From Streptomyces griseicoloratus (lineage in GTDB: Bacteria; Actinomycetota; Actinomycetes; Streptomycetales; Streptomycetaceae): a stretch of 64,000 nt of DNA. The first letter of the stretch is position 1. Every line of letters starts with the position of its first letter. The notes beneath the pieces were generated by a model that was given only the letters and a program-made list of their open reading frames with translations, made no database searches and had not been told where the DNA came from. The translations under genes and the position numbers were made by a program. This document shows, in pieces, positions 1 through 9,014 of the stretch. Where the stretch lies: contig NZ_JACVQF010000184.1 of the NCBI RefSeq assembly GCF_014534645.1, forward strand, positions 62,001-126,000, given 5' to 3'.

Positions 1-200
1 CTTCGGCTCCCATGCGTACAAACCCTGCGGATCAAGCACAGTGACCGCTCCCCTCCTCGTTGTCGCTACTCACAACACGTGTGCCGACCGGGGCATTCCC
101 GCGCGGGCCCCGGTTCAGCCTTCCGGTGATCACCCTCCCGGACCGCCGGCCGACGTCCCCCGACCGGTCGGCCTCCCGGGACCCGCCGCCCGCGGACACG

Positions 201-238
201 CCGAGGGCCCGCACCCCGGGAAGGGTGCGGGCCCTCGG
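201..238 (-). terminator. Terminator downstream of rpsA
   Basis: A perfect 16-bp inverted repeat (201-216 with 223-238) encloses a 6-base loop, 45 bases past the rpsA stop codon. No T-tract follows on either strand, which is usual for streptomycete terminators. I recognise no gene in the 200 bases beyond it. Confidence 0.8.
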
Positions 239-282
239 TTCACGAGCTACCGCTCGATGAGGAGCTCCTGCTCAGCGTGCGC

Positions 283-1773
283 TCAGCTCTGGCCGCCGGC
301 CAGCTTCTCGCGCAGCGCGGCCAGCGCCTCGTCCGACGCCAGGGCGCCGGACTGGTCGCCGCCCTCGGAGGAGTACGAACCGCCGGTCGCGGCCGGAGCG
401 GCGGCCTCGCCACCCTCGGCAGCGGCCTGGGCGTCCGCCTCGCGGGACTTGATGACCTGCGCCTGGTGCTGCTCGAAGCGCTGCTGCGCCTCGGCGTACT
501 GGCGCTCCCACTCCTCGCGCTGCTTCTCGTAGCCCTCGAGCCAGTCGTTGGTCTCGGGGTCGAAGCCCTCGGGGTAGATGTAGTTGCCCTGGTCGTCGTA
601 GGACGCGGCCATGCCGTACAGGGTCGGGTCGAACTCGACGGCCGTCGGGTCGGCGCCGAAGGACTCGTTGGCCTGCTTCAGGGACAGCGAGATCCGGCGA
701 CGCTCGAGGTCGATGTCGATGACCTTGACGAAGATCTCGTCGTTGACCTGGACGACCTGCTCCGGGATCTCCACGTGGCGCTCGGCCAGCTCGGAGATGT
801 GGACCAGACCCTCGATGCCCTCGTCCACGCGGACGAACGCACCGAACGGAACCAGCTTCGTGACCTTGCCGGGCACGACCTGGCCGATCTGGTGGGTGCG
901 GGCGAACTGCTGCCACGGGTCTTCCTGGGTCGCCTTCAGCGACAGGGAGACGCGCTCGCGGTCCATGTCGACGTCGAGGACCTCGACGGTGACCTCCTGG
1001 CCCACCTCGACGACCTCGGACGGGTGGTCGATGTGCTTCCAGGACAGCTCGGAGACGTGGACCAGACCGTCGACGCCACCCAGGTCCACGAAGGCACCGA
1101 AGTTGACGATCGAGGAGACCACACCGGAACGGACCTGACCCTTCTGGAGGGTCGTGAGGAACGTCTGGCGGACCTCGGACTGGGTCTGCTCCAGCCAGGC
1201 ACGGCGGGACAGGACCACGTTGTTGCGGTTCTTGTCCAGCTCGATGATCTTCGCCTCGAGCTCCTTGCCGACGTACGGCTGGAGGTCGCGGACACGGCGC
1301 ATCTCGACCAGGGAGGCCGGCAGGAAGCCGCGGAGGCCGATGTCGAGGATGAGACCACCCTTGACGACCTCGATGACGGTACCGGTGACGATGCCGTCCT
1401 CTTCCTTGATCTTCTCGATGGTGCCCCAGGCACGCTCGTACTGGGCGCGCTTCTTCGAGAGGATCAGGCGGCCTTCCTTGTCCTCCTTCTGGAGGACCAG
1501 GGCCTCGATCTCGTCGCCCACGGCGACGACCTCGTTCGGGTCGACGTCGTGCTTGATCGAGAGCTCGCGGCTCGGGATGACACCTTCGGTCTTGTAACCG
1601 ATGTCGAGCAGGACCTCGTCCCGGTCGACCTTCACGATGACGCCGTCGACGATGTCGCCGTCGTTGAAGTACTTGATCGTCTCGTCGATCGCTGCGAGGA
1701 AGGCTTCCTCGTTACCGATGTCGTTGACCGCTACCTGCGGGGTGGTGGCGGTGGTCTCGGTGCTGCTCGTCAT
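283..1773 (-). CDS. rpsA: 30S ribosomal protein S1
   Basis: Ribosomal protein S1 helps bind and unfold mRNA at the start of translation on the 30S subunit. The 496-residue product has four S1 RNA-binding domains, at roughly residues 39-108, 125-190, 210-280 and 295-365. Domains three and four carry the typical FGAFV and GLVH(V/I)SEL stretches. An acidic, Ala/Gly-rich tail follows, as in other actinobacterial S1 proteins, which have four domains rather than the six of Escherichia coli. I start at the ATG whose product begins MTSSTETTA, because the sequence upstream does not resemble S1 and a GGAG lies 11 bases before this ATG. A strong promoter lies about 200 bases upstream and a 16-bp hairpin terminator follows, so it is probably transcribed alone. 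Confidence 0.97.
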   Translation of the reverse strand: MTSSTETTATTPQVAVNDIGNEEAFLAAIDETIKYFNDGDIVDGVIVKVDRDEVLLDIGYKTEGVIPSRELSIKHDVDPNEVVAVGDEIEALVLQKEDKEGRLILSKKRAQYERAWGTIEKIKEEDGIVTGTVIEVVKGGLILDIGLRGFLPASLVEMRRVRDLQPYVGKELEAKIIELDKNRNNVVLSRRAWLEQTQSEVRQTFLTTLQKGQVRSGVVSSIVNFGAFVDLGGVDGLVHVSELSWKHIDHPSEVVEVGQEVTVEVLDVDMDRERVSLSLKATQEDPWQQFARTHQIGQVVPGKVTKLVPFGAFVRVDEGIEGLVHISELAERHVEIPEQVVQVNDEIFVKVIDIDLERRRISLSLKQANESFGADPTAVEFDPTLYGMAASYDDQGNYIYPEGFDPETNDWLEGYEKQREEWERQYAEAQQRFEQHQAQVIKSREADAQAAAEGGEAAAPAATGGSYSSEGGDQSGALASDEALAALREKLAGGQS

Positions 1774-1972
1774 GTGGGAAAGGGCTCCGGTACGGACATT
1801 GAAGTCGTAGGTACTGCTTACGCCGGGAGCCCGTTTCGCTCTGCAGAAGCCGGACAGCCAAGGAAGCGCCCCACCGATCACCGGTGTTGCGCCTCGACAA
1901 CCGAGGGGACATACAACAGATGCGAGCGCAGCCTGCTACGTCTGAGGTGCGCAGGCCCGCAGCGCAACTTGT

Positions 1973-2001
1973 AGCATACGGGGGCAGCCGGGCAGGGTCA
2001 A
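1973..2001 (-). promoter_or_regulatory. Vegetative sigma-type promoter of rpsA
   Basis: Read on the minus strand, TTGACC (2001-1996) is separated by exactly 17 bases from TATGCT (1978-1973). This closely matches the streptomycete housekeeping sigma-factor consensus. It points at rpsA and predicts a leader of about 190 bases. I see nothing else recognisable in the 376-base gap between rpsA and the next gene. Confidence 0.7.
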
Positions 2002-2149
2002 TGCGCGAAGCCGCACACCCGGGGCGGATCGCCGCATTCCCGGCACAAAAGCCGTCCCCCGAGGCCACGCGGGCCCCTCGGCGTCCCTTCCGCGACACCC
2101 GGGAACCGGCTGTACGGAGAGCCCGCAGACTAGTACGAGGGAGCCGGTC

Positions 2150-2974
2150 ATCCAAGAGCCCGAAACGTCCGCGCACGAAGCCCACGAACCGGAGGCCACC
2201 CGGCGTGCCGCCGGGGTCACGGAGAGCGCCCGGGCCAACCGGGGCTGGTGGGACCGCAACGCGGACGAGTACCAGACCGAGCACGGCACCTTCCTCGGCG
2301 ACGACCGCTTCGTGTGGTGTCCCGAGGGCCTGGACGAGGTGGAGGCCGAGCTGCTCGGCCCCACGGAGGAGCTGAAGGGCAAGGACGTCCTGGAGATCGG
2401 CGCCGGCGCCGCCCAGTGCTCGCGCTGGCTGCTCCGCCAGGGCGCCCGTCCGGTGGCCCTGGACCTGTCGCACCGTCAGCTCCAGCACGCGCTGCGCATC
2501 GGCGGCTCCTTCCCTCTGGTGCAGGCGGACGCCGCGGTGCTGCCCTTCGCGGACGGCTCCTTCGACCTGGCCTGCTCGGCGTACGGGGCGCTGCCCTTCG
2601 TCGCCGACCCGCGGCTGGTGCTGCGCGAGGTGCGGCGGGTGCTGCGGCCCGGGGGCCGCTTCGTCTTCTCCGTCACGCATCCCATCCGCTGGGCCTTCCC
2701 GGACGAGCCGGGCCCCGAGGGGCTGTCGGTGTCCGCCTCCTACTTCGACCGTACGCCGTACGTCGAGCAGGACGAGGAGGGCCTCGCGGTCTACGTCGAG
2801 CACCACCGGACGCTCGGCGACCGGGTCAGGGACGTCGTGACGTCTGGGTTCCGGCTGGTGGATCTCGTGGAGCCGGAGTGGCCGGACTGGAACACCTCCG
2901 AGTGGGGCGGGTGGTCACCGCTGCGCGGGCATCTCATCCCCGGGACGGCGATCTTCGTGTGCGAGCGGGACTGA
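2150..2974 (+). CDS. Class I SAM-dependent methyltransferase with a non-canonical or lost start codon
   Basis: A Rossmann-fold methyltransferase of unknown substrate. The SAM-binding motif I (LEIGAGAAQ) is intact, followed by LPFADGSFDLA (motif IV region) and a motif-V-like VLRPGGRFVFS. The first in-frame ATG or GTG is the GTG at 2312, giving 220 residues. However, the frame upstream encodes the RANRGWWDRNADEYQ segment that normally opens this family, so the real protein must start earlier. A good ribosome-binding site (GAGGGAG, 2137-2143) sits 6 bases before an ATC codon at 2150, directly after a GTC at 2147. A single change from GTG to GTC would explain the missing start. I give the ATC start (274 residues) as the most likely extent. 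The TGA stop forms the loop of a small hairpin. Confidence 0.75.
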   Translation: MQEPETSAHEAHEPEATRRAAGVTESARANRGWWDRNADEYQTEHGTFLGDDRFVWCPEGLDEVEAELLGPTEELKGKDVLEIGAGAAQCSRWLLRQGARPVALDLSHRQLQHALRIGGSFPLVQADAAVLPFADGSFDLACSAYGALPFVADPRLVLREVRRVLRPGGRFVFSVTHPIRWAFPDEPGPEGLSVSASYFDRTPYVEQDEEGLAVYVEHHRTLGDRVRDVVTSGFRLVDLVEPEWPDWNTSEWGGWSPLRGHLIPGTAIFVCERD

Positions 2975-3077
2975 GTCCCCTCCGCGCACGTTTCTTCCGT
3001 GACACGTCCGCGCACGCGCCATGCGTCCGCGCACGCGCGCGTGAAGGGCCGTTCCTCCGGCGTACGACACTGGGGAC

Positions 3078-5606
3078 GTGATCCGTTTCGACGCTCTGGA
3101 CGCCCTGCCCGTACGCGGTGCGCTGCCCGCTCTGCACGATGCCCTGGAGGAGCACGGCACCGCCGTTCTGGTCGCGCCGCCCGGCACCGGCAAGACCACG
3201 CTGGTGCCGCTCGCGCTGGCGGGGCTGCTGGGGGAGGGACCCGCCCGGCGCGTGGTCGTGGCCGAGCCGCGGCGGATCGCGGCGCGGGCGGCGGCCCGCC
3301 GGATGGCGTGGCTGCTGGGCGAGAAGCCCGGTGAGAGCGTCGGCCACACTGTCCGCGGTGAGCGGGTCGTCGGACGGCACACGCGCGTGGAGGTCGTCAC
3401 GACCGGTGTGCTCCTGCAGCGCCTGCAGCGGGACCAGGAGCTGGCCGGTGTGGACGTCGTGATCCTGGACGAGTGCCACGAGCGGCATCTGGACGCGGAC
3501 ACGACGGCGGCGTTCCTGTGGGACGTGCGGCAGGCGCTGCGGCCGGAGCTGCGGCTGGTGGCGGCGTCGGCGACGACGGACGCGGAGGGCTGGGCGCGGC
3601 TTCTGGGCGGGGCGCCGGTGGTCGAGGCGCAGGGTGTGTCGCACCCGGTGGAGGTGGTCTGGGCGCCCCCGGCGCGGACGGTGCGGCCGCCGCACGGGAT
3701 GCGGGTGGACCCGGCACTGCTCGCGCACGTCGCGTCGGTGGTGCGCCGGGCGCTGGCCGAGCGCGACGGGGACGTGCTGTGTTTCCTGCCGGGCGTCGGG
3801 GAGATCGCCCGGGTCGCGGGGCAGCTCGGGGATCTCGGTGACGTCGAGGTGCTCCAGGTGCACGGGCGGGCGCCGGCCGCCGTCCAGGACGCGGTGCTGG
3901 CTCCCGGGCAGCGGCGCCGGGTGGTGCTGGCGACCTCGGTGGCCGAGTCCTCGCTGACGGTGCCGGGCGTGCGGGTGGTGGTGGACGCCGGGCTGGCGCG
4001 GGAGCCGCGGGTGGACCACGCCCGTGGGCTGAGCGCGCTGACGACGGTACGGGCCTCGCGGGCGGCGGCGCGGCAGCGGGCCGGGCGTGCGGGGCGCGAG
4101 GCGCCGGGGGCGGTGTACCGGTGCTGGGCGGAGGCCGAGGACGCCCGTCTGCCGCGTTTCCCGGCTCCGGAGATCAAGGTGGCCGACCTGACGGCGTTCG
4201 CGCTCCAGGCGGCCTGCTGGGGCGATCCCGACGCGTCCGGGCTGGCGTTGCTGGATCCGCCGCCGGGCGGGGCGATGGCGGCGGCGCGGTCGGTGCTGGC
4301 GGCCGTGGGGGCGGTGGACCCCGCCGGACGGGCCACGGAACGCGGGGTGCGGCTGGCACGGCTGGGGCTGCACCCCCGGCTGGGGCGGGCGCTGCTCGAC
4401 GCGGGCGCCCCGGCCGCGGCGGCCGAGGTGGTCGCGCTGCTCGGCGAGGAGCCGCCGCGGGAGTACGGGGACGATCTCGCCGCCGCGCTGCGGACCGCCC
4501 GGCGCGGGGGTGACGCGTATGGCACTCGGTGGCGGACCGAGCTCCGGCGGCTGCGGGCCGCGGCGCAGGAGCCGGCGCAGCGGTCGGCGCAGCGGTCGGC
4601 GCAGGAGCCGGCGCAGGAGTCCGAGGCGCTCACGGAGGACCGTCTCGTGGGGCTCGTGGCCGCCCTCGCCTTTCCGGAGCGGGTGGCCAGGAAGGACGGC
4701 GGTTCGTACCTCATGGCCTCCGGCACCCGGGCGGAGCTGTCCGAGGGGTCGGCGCTGCGCGGTGCGCCATGGATCGCGGTCGCCGTGGCCGACCGGCCCG
4801 TCGGCAAGGGGCACGCGCGCGTGCAGCTCGGGGCGGTCGTCGACGAGGCGACGGCCCGGCTCGCAGCGGGGGCGCTGCTGGAGGAGCGGGACGAGGTGCA
4901 CTGGGCGGACGGCGATGTCGTGGCCCGGCGTGTCGAGCGGCTGGGGGCCGTGGAACTGGCGGTGCGGCCGCTGACCGGTGCCGACCCCGGCCTCGTACGG
5001 GGCGCGCTGGTGGAGGGCTTGCGGCAGGAGGGGTTCGGGCTGCTGCGCTGGTCGGCGGATGCGCAGGTGCTGCGCGAGCGGCTCGCCTTCCTGCGCCTGC
5101 ACCTCGGTGAGCCCTGGCCCGATGTCTCCGACGACGCGCTCCACGCGCGCGTGGACGAGTGGCTGGAGCCCGAGCTGGGCCGGGCCCGGCGGCGGGCCGA
5201 CCTGGCACGGATCGACGCCGGGCAGGCGCTGGCGCGGCTGCTGCCCTGGGCGTCCGGCGAGGCGTCGAGGCTCGACGAACTGGCCCCGGAGCGGATCACC
5301 GTACCCAGCGGGTCCAGGATCCGTATCGACTACGGCGACCCCGAGCGGCCGGTCCTGGCGGTGAAGCTGCAGGAGATGTTCGGGCTGCAGCGGTCGCCCG
5401 AGATCGCCGGGGTGCCGCTGCTGGTCCATCTCCTCTCCCCCGCCGGCCGGCCGGCCGCCGTCACCGCCGACCTGGCCTCCTTCTGGAAGGACGGCTACAA
5501 GGGCGTACGGGCGGAGCTGCGCGGCCGGTATCCGAAGCACCCGTGGCCCGAGGACCCGGCCACCGCCGAGCCCACGCGGCACACCAAAGCGCGGCTGGGG
5601 CGGTGA
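3078..5606 (+). CDS. hrpB: ATP-dependent RNA helicase HrpB
   Basis: A DEAH/RHA-family helicase of the HrpB group, acting on RNA in the cytoplasm; its physiological role is poorly defined in actinobacteria. The 842 residues match the family's usual length of about 800-850. Motif I (APPGTGKTT) is near residue 36, and the DEAH-box equivalent DECHER is at 131-136. Motif III (SATTD) is near 163, and the helicase C-terminal motif (RAGRAGREAPG) is present. The C-terminal HrpB domain includes DYGDPERPVLAVKLQEMFG. A run of five 12-bp repeats encodes an AQEP/AQRS linker at about residues 496-515. It starts at a GTG about 100 bases after the methyltransferase gene and converges with the downstream transglycosylase gene. 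Confidence 0.95.
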   Translation: MIRFDALDALPVRGALPALHDALEEHGTAVLVAPPGTGKTTLVPLALAGLLGEGPARRVVVAEPRRIAARAAARRMAWLLGEKPGESVGHTVRGERVVGRHTRVEVVTTGVLLQRLQRDQELAGVDVVILDECHERHLDADTTAAFLWDVRQALRPELRLVAASATTDAEGWARLLGGAPVVEAQGVSHPVEVVWAPPARTVRPPHGMRVDPALLAHVASVVRRALAERDGDVLCFLPGVGEIARVAGQLGDLGDVEVLQVHGRAPAAVQDAVLAPGQRRRVVLATSVAESSLTVPGVRVVVDAGLAREPRVDHARGLSALTTVRASRAAARQRAGRAGREAPGAVYRCWAEAEDARLPRFPAPEIKVADLTAFALQAACWGDPDASGLALLDPPPGGAMAAARSVLAAVGAVDPAGRATERGVRLARLGLHPRLGRALLDAGAPAAAAEVVALLGEEPPREYGDDLAAALRTARRGGDAYGTRWRTELRRLRAAAQEPAQRSAQRSAQEPAQESEALTEDRLVGLVAALAFPERVARKDGGSYLMASGTRAELSEGSALRGAPWIAVAVADRPVGKGHARVQLGAVVDEATARLAAGALLEERDEVHWADGDVVARRVERLGAVELAVRPLTGADPGLVRGALVEGLRQEGFGLLRWSADAQVLRERLAFLRLHLGEPWPDVSDDALHARVDEWLEPELGRARRRADLARIDAGQALARLLPWASGEASRLDELAPERITVPSGSRIRIDYGDPERPVLAVKLQEMFGLQRSPEIAGVPLLVHLLSPAGRPAAVTADLASFWKDGYKGVRAELRGRYPKHPWPEDPATAEPTRHTKARLGR
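4563..4622 (+). repeat. Five in-frame 12-bp tandem repeats inside hrpB
   Basis: Five successive 12-base units begin with GCGCAG and encode Ala-Gln-Glu-Pro or Ala-Gln-Arg-Ser (the last unit ends in Glu-Ser). They form a flexible linker between the helicase core and the HrpB-specific C-terminal domain. The copy number could vary between strains through slippage. Confidence 0.85.
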
Positions 5607-5626
5607 CCCGATCCGGTCCGGGGCCT

Positions 5627-5662
5627 GACCCGGTCCGGATCGGGACCGGATCGGACCGGGTC
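5627..5662. terminator. Bidirectional terminator between convergent genes
   Basis: An 11-bp perfect inverted repeat (5627-5637 with 5652-5662) lies in an 87-base gap dense in GGTCCGG and GGATCGG motifs. It sits between the convergent hrpB and transglycosylase genes and can serve both. Confidence 0.6.
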
Positions 5663-5693
5663 CGGACCGGAGTCCGCAGGGGCCCGCGGAGGG

Positions 5694-7502
5694 CTACGCC
5701 TCGGGCTCGGTGGACGGGCTCGGGGAAGCCTCGGGCGAGGAGCCGGTGGACGGGCTCGGCGACGGCTCGGGCTCGGCCACCTTCAGCTGGACGTCGAGCG
5801 TGGCGCCGCCCGCGGTGGTGAGCCGCAGCACGAACGTGCCGGCGGTGCCGTCCGCGTACAGCTTGGGCAGCGTCAGCAGGCCGCCGGCGTCCGTCCGCAG
5901 GCCGCTCAGGGTGCGTACGGCCTTGCCGTCGGCGTCCTTGAAGTAGGGGCCCTCGTCGTTCTGGGCCGGGTCGGTCGCCGACTTGACCAGCGTGGCGGTG
6001 ACGGCGACCTTGTCCGCGACGGCGCCCTTATACGTGGCCTTCACCTGGACCTGGTTCGCGAACTCGCCGCCCGGGGTGCAGGTGAGCGCGGCGTCGTCGG
6101 TGCGGGCGATGGCGTCGGCGACGCGCTCGGTGACGGTCGCCCGGTAGTCGAGCCCGGGGACCGTGCGGCCGACGACGGTGGCACGGACCGTGAACGCGCC
6201 GGTCTTCTCCCCGGCTCGCAGTGCGGGCGCGACGGCCACGCCGGAGCTGTTGGTGGTGACCGCGGCGACGGTCTCCCCGCCGGCGAACGTGGCGTCCGTG
6301 TCGCCGAGGATGGTGAACCGGATGCGCACCTTGCCGACGGCCTTGCCGGCCTCGGTCTCGGCGCGGGTGCCGATCCTCTCGGTGAACGTGTCGCCCGCGG
6401 TCGCGGTGAGCCCCGCGGTGCCGGCGTTCTCCAGGTGGTGCACCGTGTCGGTGGGCGTGGGGGCGGTCGTCGGGGGTTGCGAGGCGGGCGGGTTGGGTGT
6501 CGGGGACCCGGGGCCGCCGGGGGTGGATGGGTCGGTGGGCTTCCCGGGGCCGGGCGTCGACGTGCCCGGCGTCTGCGGCTGGGTCGAGCCCCCGGAGCCG
6601 CCGTTCGAGCCGGGGCCGGAGCCTGTGCCCGAGCCCGTGCCCGGTGACGGACTGGGGCCGGTGCCGGTGGAGTCGTCGCTGCGCCCGACGGGCAGCGTGC
6701 CGGTGCCGTCGGGGATCTCGTGGGTGCCCCTGCGGTAGTACTCCAGCCAGGACAGGACCGTGTGCAGGTAGTCCTGCGAGTTGTTGTAGCTGAGGATGGC
6801 GCGCTTGAGGTCGGCCGGGACGGACAGGTCCCAGCCGTTGCGGCACAGGTAGTGGCCGGCGGCGAGCGCGGCGTCGTAGATGTTGTTGGGGTCTTCCTTG
6901 CCGTCGCCGTTGCCGTCGCGGCCCGCCCAGGCCCAGGTGGACGGGATGAACTGCATGGGGCCGACGGCGTTGTCGTAGCTGCTGTTGCCGTCGTAGACGC
7001 CGTTGTCGGTGTCCTTGATGAGCGCGAAGCCGTTGCCGTCGAGCTGCGGGCCGATGATCGGGCTGAGCGTCGTGCCGTCGGCGCTGACGCGGCCGCCGCG
7101 GGCCTGACCCGACTCCACCTTGCCGATGGCGGCGAGGAGTTGCCAGGGCAGGTTGCAGCCCGGCTTGGCCGTGCGCAGCGCCGCCTCGGCCTTCTTGTAG
7201 GCGTCGAGGACGGTCGCGGGGATGCCCGCCTCGGCCGGGCCCTGGGTGACGGGAGTGCCGACGGTCGGCGCGGGGCTCGGGCTGTTGAGCGGCGGCAGGT
7301 CCGTGTAGTAGGGCGAGTTGCCGGTGGCGCTGTCGTCGGAGGGCGAGTCGGGCGTCGGCACGGAGTCGGCGGTGGTCCGTCTGCCCTGGTCGTCGGCCGT
7401 GACGTCGGGAGCCTGGGACGCGGACAGGGCCGCGACCGCGACCGCTGCCACGGTGGTGGTGACCGCCCCCTTGCGCAGCCTCCTGCCGAAATGCGCCGCC
7501 AT
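5694..7502 (-). CDS. Secreted modular lytic transglycosylase with C-terminal Ig-like region
   Basis: A predicted exported murein hydrolase that cleaves the glycan backbone. A signal peptide covers residues 1-32 (RRLRKG followed by an Ala/Val-rich core). The transglycosylase domain lies at about 95-260. It contains the catalytic Glu130 in LLAAIGKVESGQ, the GPMQFIPSTW motif at 181-190, and the AALAAGHYLC and ILSYNNSQDYL blocks typical of MltB/SLT-like enzymes. A long Gly/Pro/Ser/Thr linker at about 262-370 joins it to one or two beta-sandwich-like domains resembling Ig or invasin modules, and the protein ends in a Ser/Pro tail. I start at the ATG of MAAHFGRR because GGGAGGGG lies 8 bases upstream. 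The substrate of the C-terminal domains is unknown; wall or surface retention is an inference. Confidence 0.85.
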   Translation of the reverse strand: MAAHFGRRLRKGAVTTTVAAVAVAALSASQAPDVTADDQGRRTTADSVPTPDSPSDDSATGNSPYYTDLPPLNSPSPAPTVGTPVTQGPAEAGIPATVLDAYKKAEAALRTAKPGCNLPWQLLAAIGKVESGQARGGRVSADGTTLSPIIGPQLDGNGFALIKDTDNGVYDGNSSYDNAVGPMQFIPSTWAWAGRDGNGDGKEDPNNIYDAALAAGHYLCRNGWDLSVPADLKRAILSYNNSQDYLHTVLSWLEYYRRGTHEIPDGTGTLPVGRSDDSTGTGPSPSPGTGSGTGSGPGSNGGSGGSTQPQTPGTSTPGPGKPTDPSTPGGPGSPTPNPPASQPPTTAPTPTDTVHHLENAGTAGLTATAGDTFTERIGTRAETEAGKAVGKVRIRFTILGDTDATFAGGETVAAVTTNSSGVAVAPALRAGEKTGAFTVRATVVGRTVPGLDYRATVTERVADAIARTDDAALTCTPGGEFANQVQVKATYKGAVADKVAVTATLVKSATDPAQNDEGPYFKDADGKAVRTLSGLRTDAGGLLTLPKLYADGTAGTFVLRLTTAGGATLDVQLKVAEPEPSPSPSTGSSPEASPSPSTEPEA

Positions 7503-7721
7503 AGAGTGAACCCCTCCCGTGGACGCCGCGCGTCCGTCTCCGTCTGTTGTGCTCGCCCTGTTGTGACGATCGGCCGGCACCGAGGGTTGCACCGCAACTT
7601 TCCGCGCGCCGTGCTCGTCTGTTCGACCGAAACGGTGCCGCAGGCGACCCTACGACAACTTGCTTTGCACGGGCACCCGTTCGTGCCCGATTTTCACCAG
7701 TTGGCCATGTGAGGAGCCGCG

Positions 7722-8579
7722 TTGCCTTTCACCCTCAGTCATGCCGCCGCCGTGCTGCCCGCCGTACGCACGGACGGGACCGGTCGGGGCCGGCTGGTAC
7801 CGGCCGTGCTGGTCGCGGGCTCCTTCGCACCCGACATGACCTATTACGCGGCGAGTTTCCTGTCCGGGGCGATGGAGTTCGGGGACGTCACGCACTCCTT
7901 CGCGGGTGTGTTCACCGTCGATGTGCTCGTCGCCTGGGCGCTGGTGGGGCTGTGGCTGCTGGTGCGCGAGCCGCTGGTGGCCCTGCTGCCGCGGGGCCGG
8001 CGCGGGCGGGCCGCCGCACTGCTGCGCTGCGGTGCGCCACGCGCGCGCGTGGTGCCGTCGCTCGTGGCGCGGTGGTACGTGTCGGCGGTTCTGGGCGCGC
8101 TGACGCACGTGGTGTGGGACGCGTTCACCCATCTCGACCGGTGGGGGATGCGGGTGTTCCCCGTTCTGGGCCGGGAGATCGCCGGCTCACCGCTGTACTG
8201 GTACCTGCAGTACGGCGGTTCCGCGGTGGCCGCCGTGGTGATCGCCGTGTTCCTGGCGCGGGCGCTGCGCCGGGCGCCCCGGGCCGAACCGCCGGGGCTC
8301 CCGGTGCTGTCGGTGCGGGACCGGTGGTGGGCCGGGGGCGTGCTCGGCGGTTGCGCGGTCGCCGGGGCGCTGCAGCGGGCGACCCGGTGGTGGGACTACT
8401 GGGGGGCCACCGCGAAGCCGTGGGAGTTGATCCCGACGGTGTGTTTCGGGGCCGGCGCGGGGCTGGTCCCCGGGCTGCTGCTGTACGCCGTGGCGGTCAG
8501 GGCGCGGCGTCCGGCCGGGGGCCCCGGTGGCCGGGAAGACGTCGGTGCGGAGTCGGGCCGCCGCCCTGTCGTGCGCTGA
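7722..8579 (+). CDS. DUF4184-family integral membrane protein
   Basis: The 285-residue product begins MPFTLSHAAAVLP, the signature opening of the DUF4184 family, whose function is unknown. Hydrophobic segments around residues 60-90, 115-135, 160-190 and 205-240 suggest five or six membrane spans. Conserved His and Asp residues (LSHAA, APDMTYY, HVVWDAFTH) recall membrane-bound metal-dependent hydrolases, but I do not claim an activity. It starts with TTG, supported by GAGGAG 5 bases upstream. Its 3' end overlaps a convergent small gene by 83 bases. Confidence 0.8.
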   Translation: MPFTLSHAAAVLPAVRTDGTGRGRLVPAVLVAGSFAPDMTYYAASFLSGAMEFGDVTHSFAGVFTVDVLVAWALVGLWLLVREPLVALLPRGRRGRAAALLRCGAPRARVVPSLVARWYVSAVLGALTHVVWDAFTHLDRWGMRVFPVLGREIAGSPLYWYLQYGGSAVAAVVIAVFLARALRRAPRAEPPGLPVLSVRDRWWAGGVLGGCAVAGALQRATRWWDYWGATAKPWELIPTVCFGAGAGLVPGLLLYAVAVRARRPAGGPGGREDVGAESGRRPVVR

Positions 8580-8913
8580 GGGTGTCGGCGGTCGCGACGA
8601 ACACGGTGAAGGTGTGTGCGGGGCGGGTCTGCGGCAGCAGGCTGAGGACGAGCGCCAGGTAGCCGCGGGCCAGCTCGGCCCACAGGCGCCAGGCGGGCGT
8701 CTCGCGTGGGGCTGCGGGGACCGGACGGCGGTGGGCGAGCCTGCGGCGCAGGCCGGCCGCCGTGCGGCGCAGGGCGGCCGCGAGGGGGGTGGGGATGCGG
8801 GCGGTGCTTGCGCCCGGCGCGAAGACCGGGACCGGCAGGAGGGGCACGCAGGCGCGTCCGTCGGTGCTTGCCCGCGCCGGTGCCGTCCGGTGGTGGAGCA
8901 TGCGTATACCCAT
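8497..8913 (-). CDS. Small Arg/Ala-rich protein of unknown function
   Basis: A 138-residue basic protein that I cannot assign. It starts MGIRMLHHR and contains a short hydrophobic stretch, LARGYLALVLSLLP, at about residues 89-102; the rest is Arg/Pro-rich. The ATG is preceded by GTGAGGA at suitable spacing. Its 3' end overlaps the DUF4184 gene tail to tail by 83 bases. The 23-bp tandem repeat array lies just upstream. The hydrophobic patch framed by basic sequence argues that this is a real gene rather than chance open frame, but the evidence is modest. Confidence 0.5.
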   Translation of the reverse strand: MGIRMLHHRTAPARASTDGRACVPLLPVPVFAPGASTARIPTPLAAALRRTAAGLRRRLAHRRPVPAAPRETPAWRLWAELARGYLALVLSLLPQTRPAHTFTVFVATADTLSARQGGGPTPHRRLPGHRGPRPDAAP

Positions 8914-9014
8914 GCCCGCATCCTCACGGGAGACGGGAACGGGGGCTTTCTCGCGGGGTCCACCTGAGTGACGGGCCCTCCGGGGGCGGGACCGGAGGCG
9001 GTGCGGCGGGGGTG

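Noticed and set aside
7503-7721. ydaO-type (cyclic di-AMP) riboswitch before the transglycosylase gene
   Set aside because: Such riboswitches precede some streptomycete wall hydrolase genes, but the conserved GACAGCTAACCC-like core is absent here.
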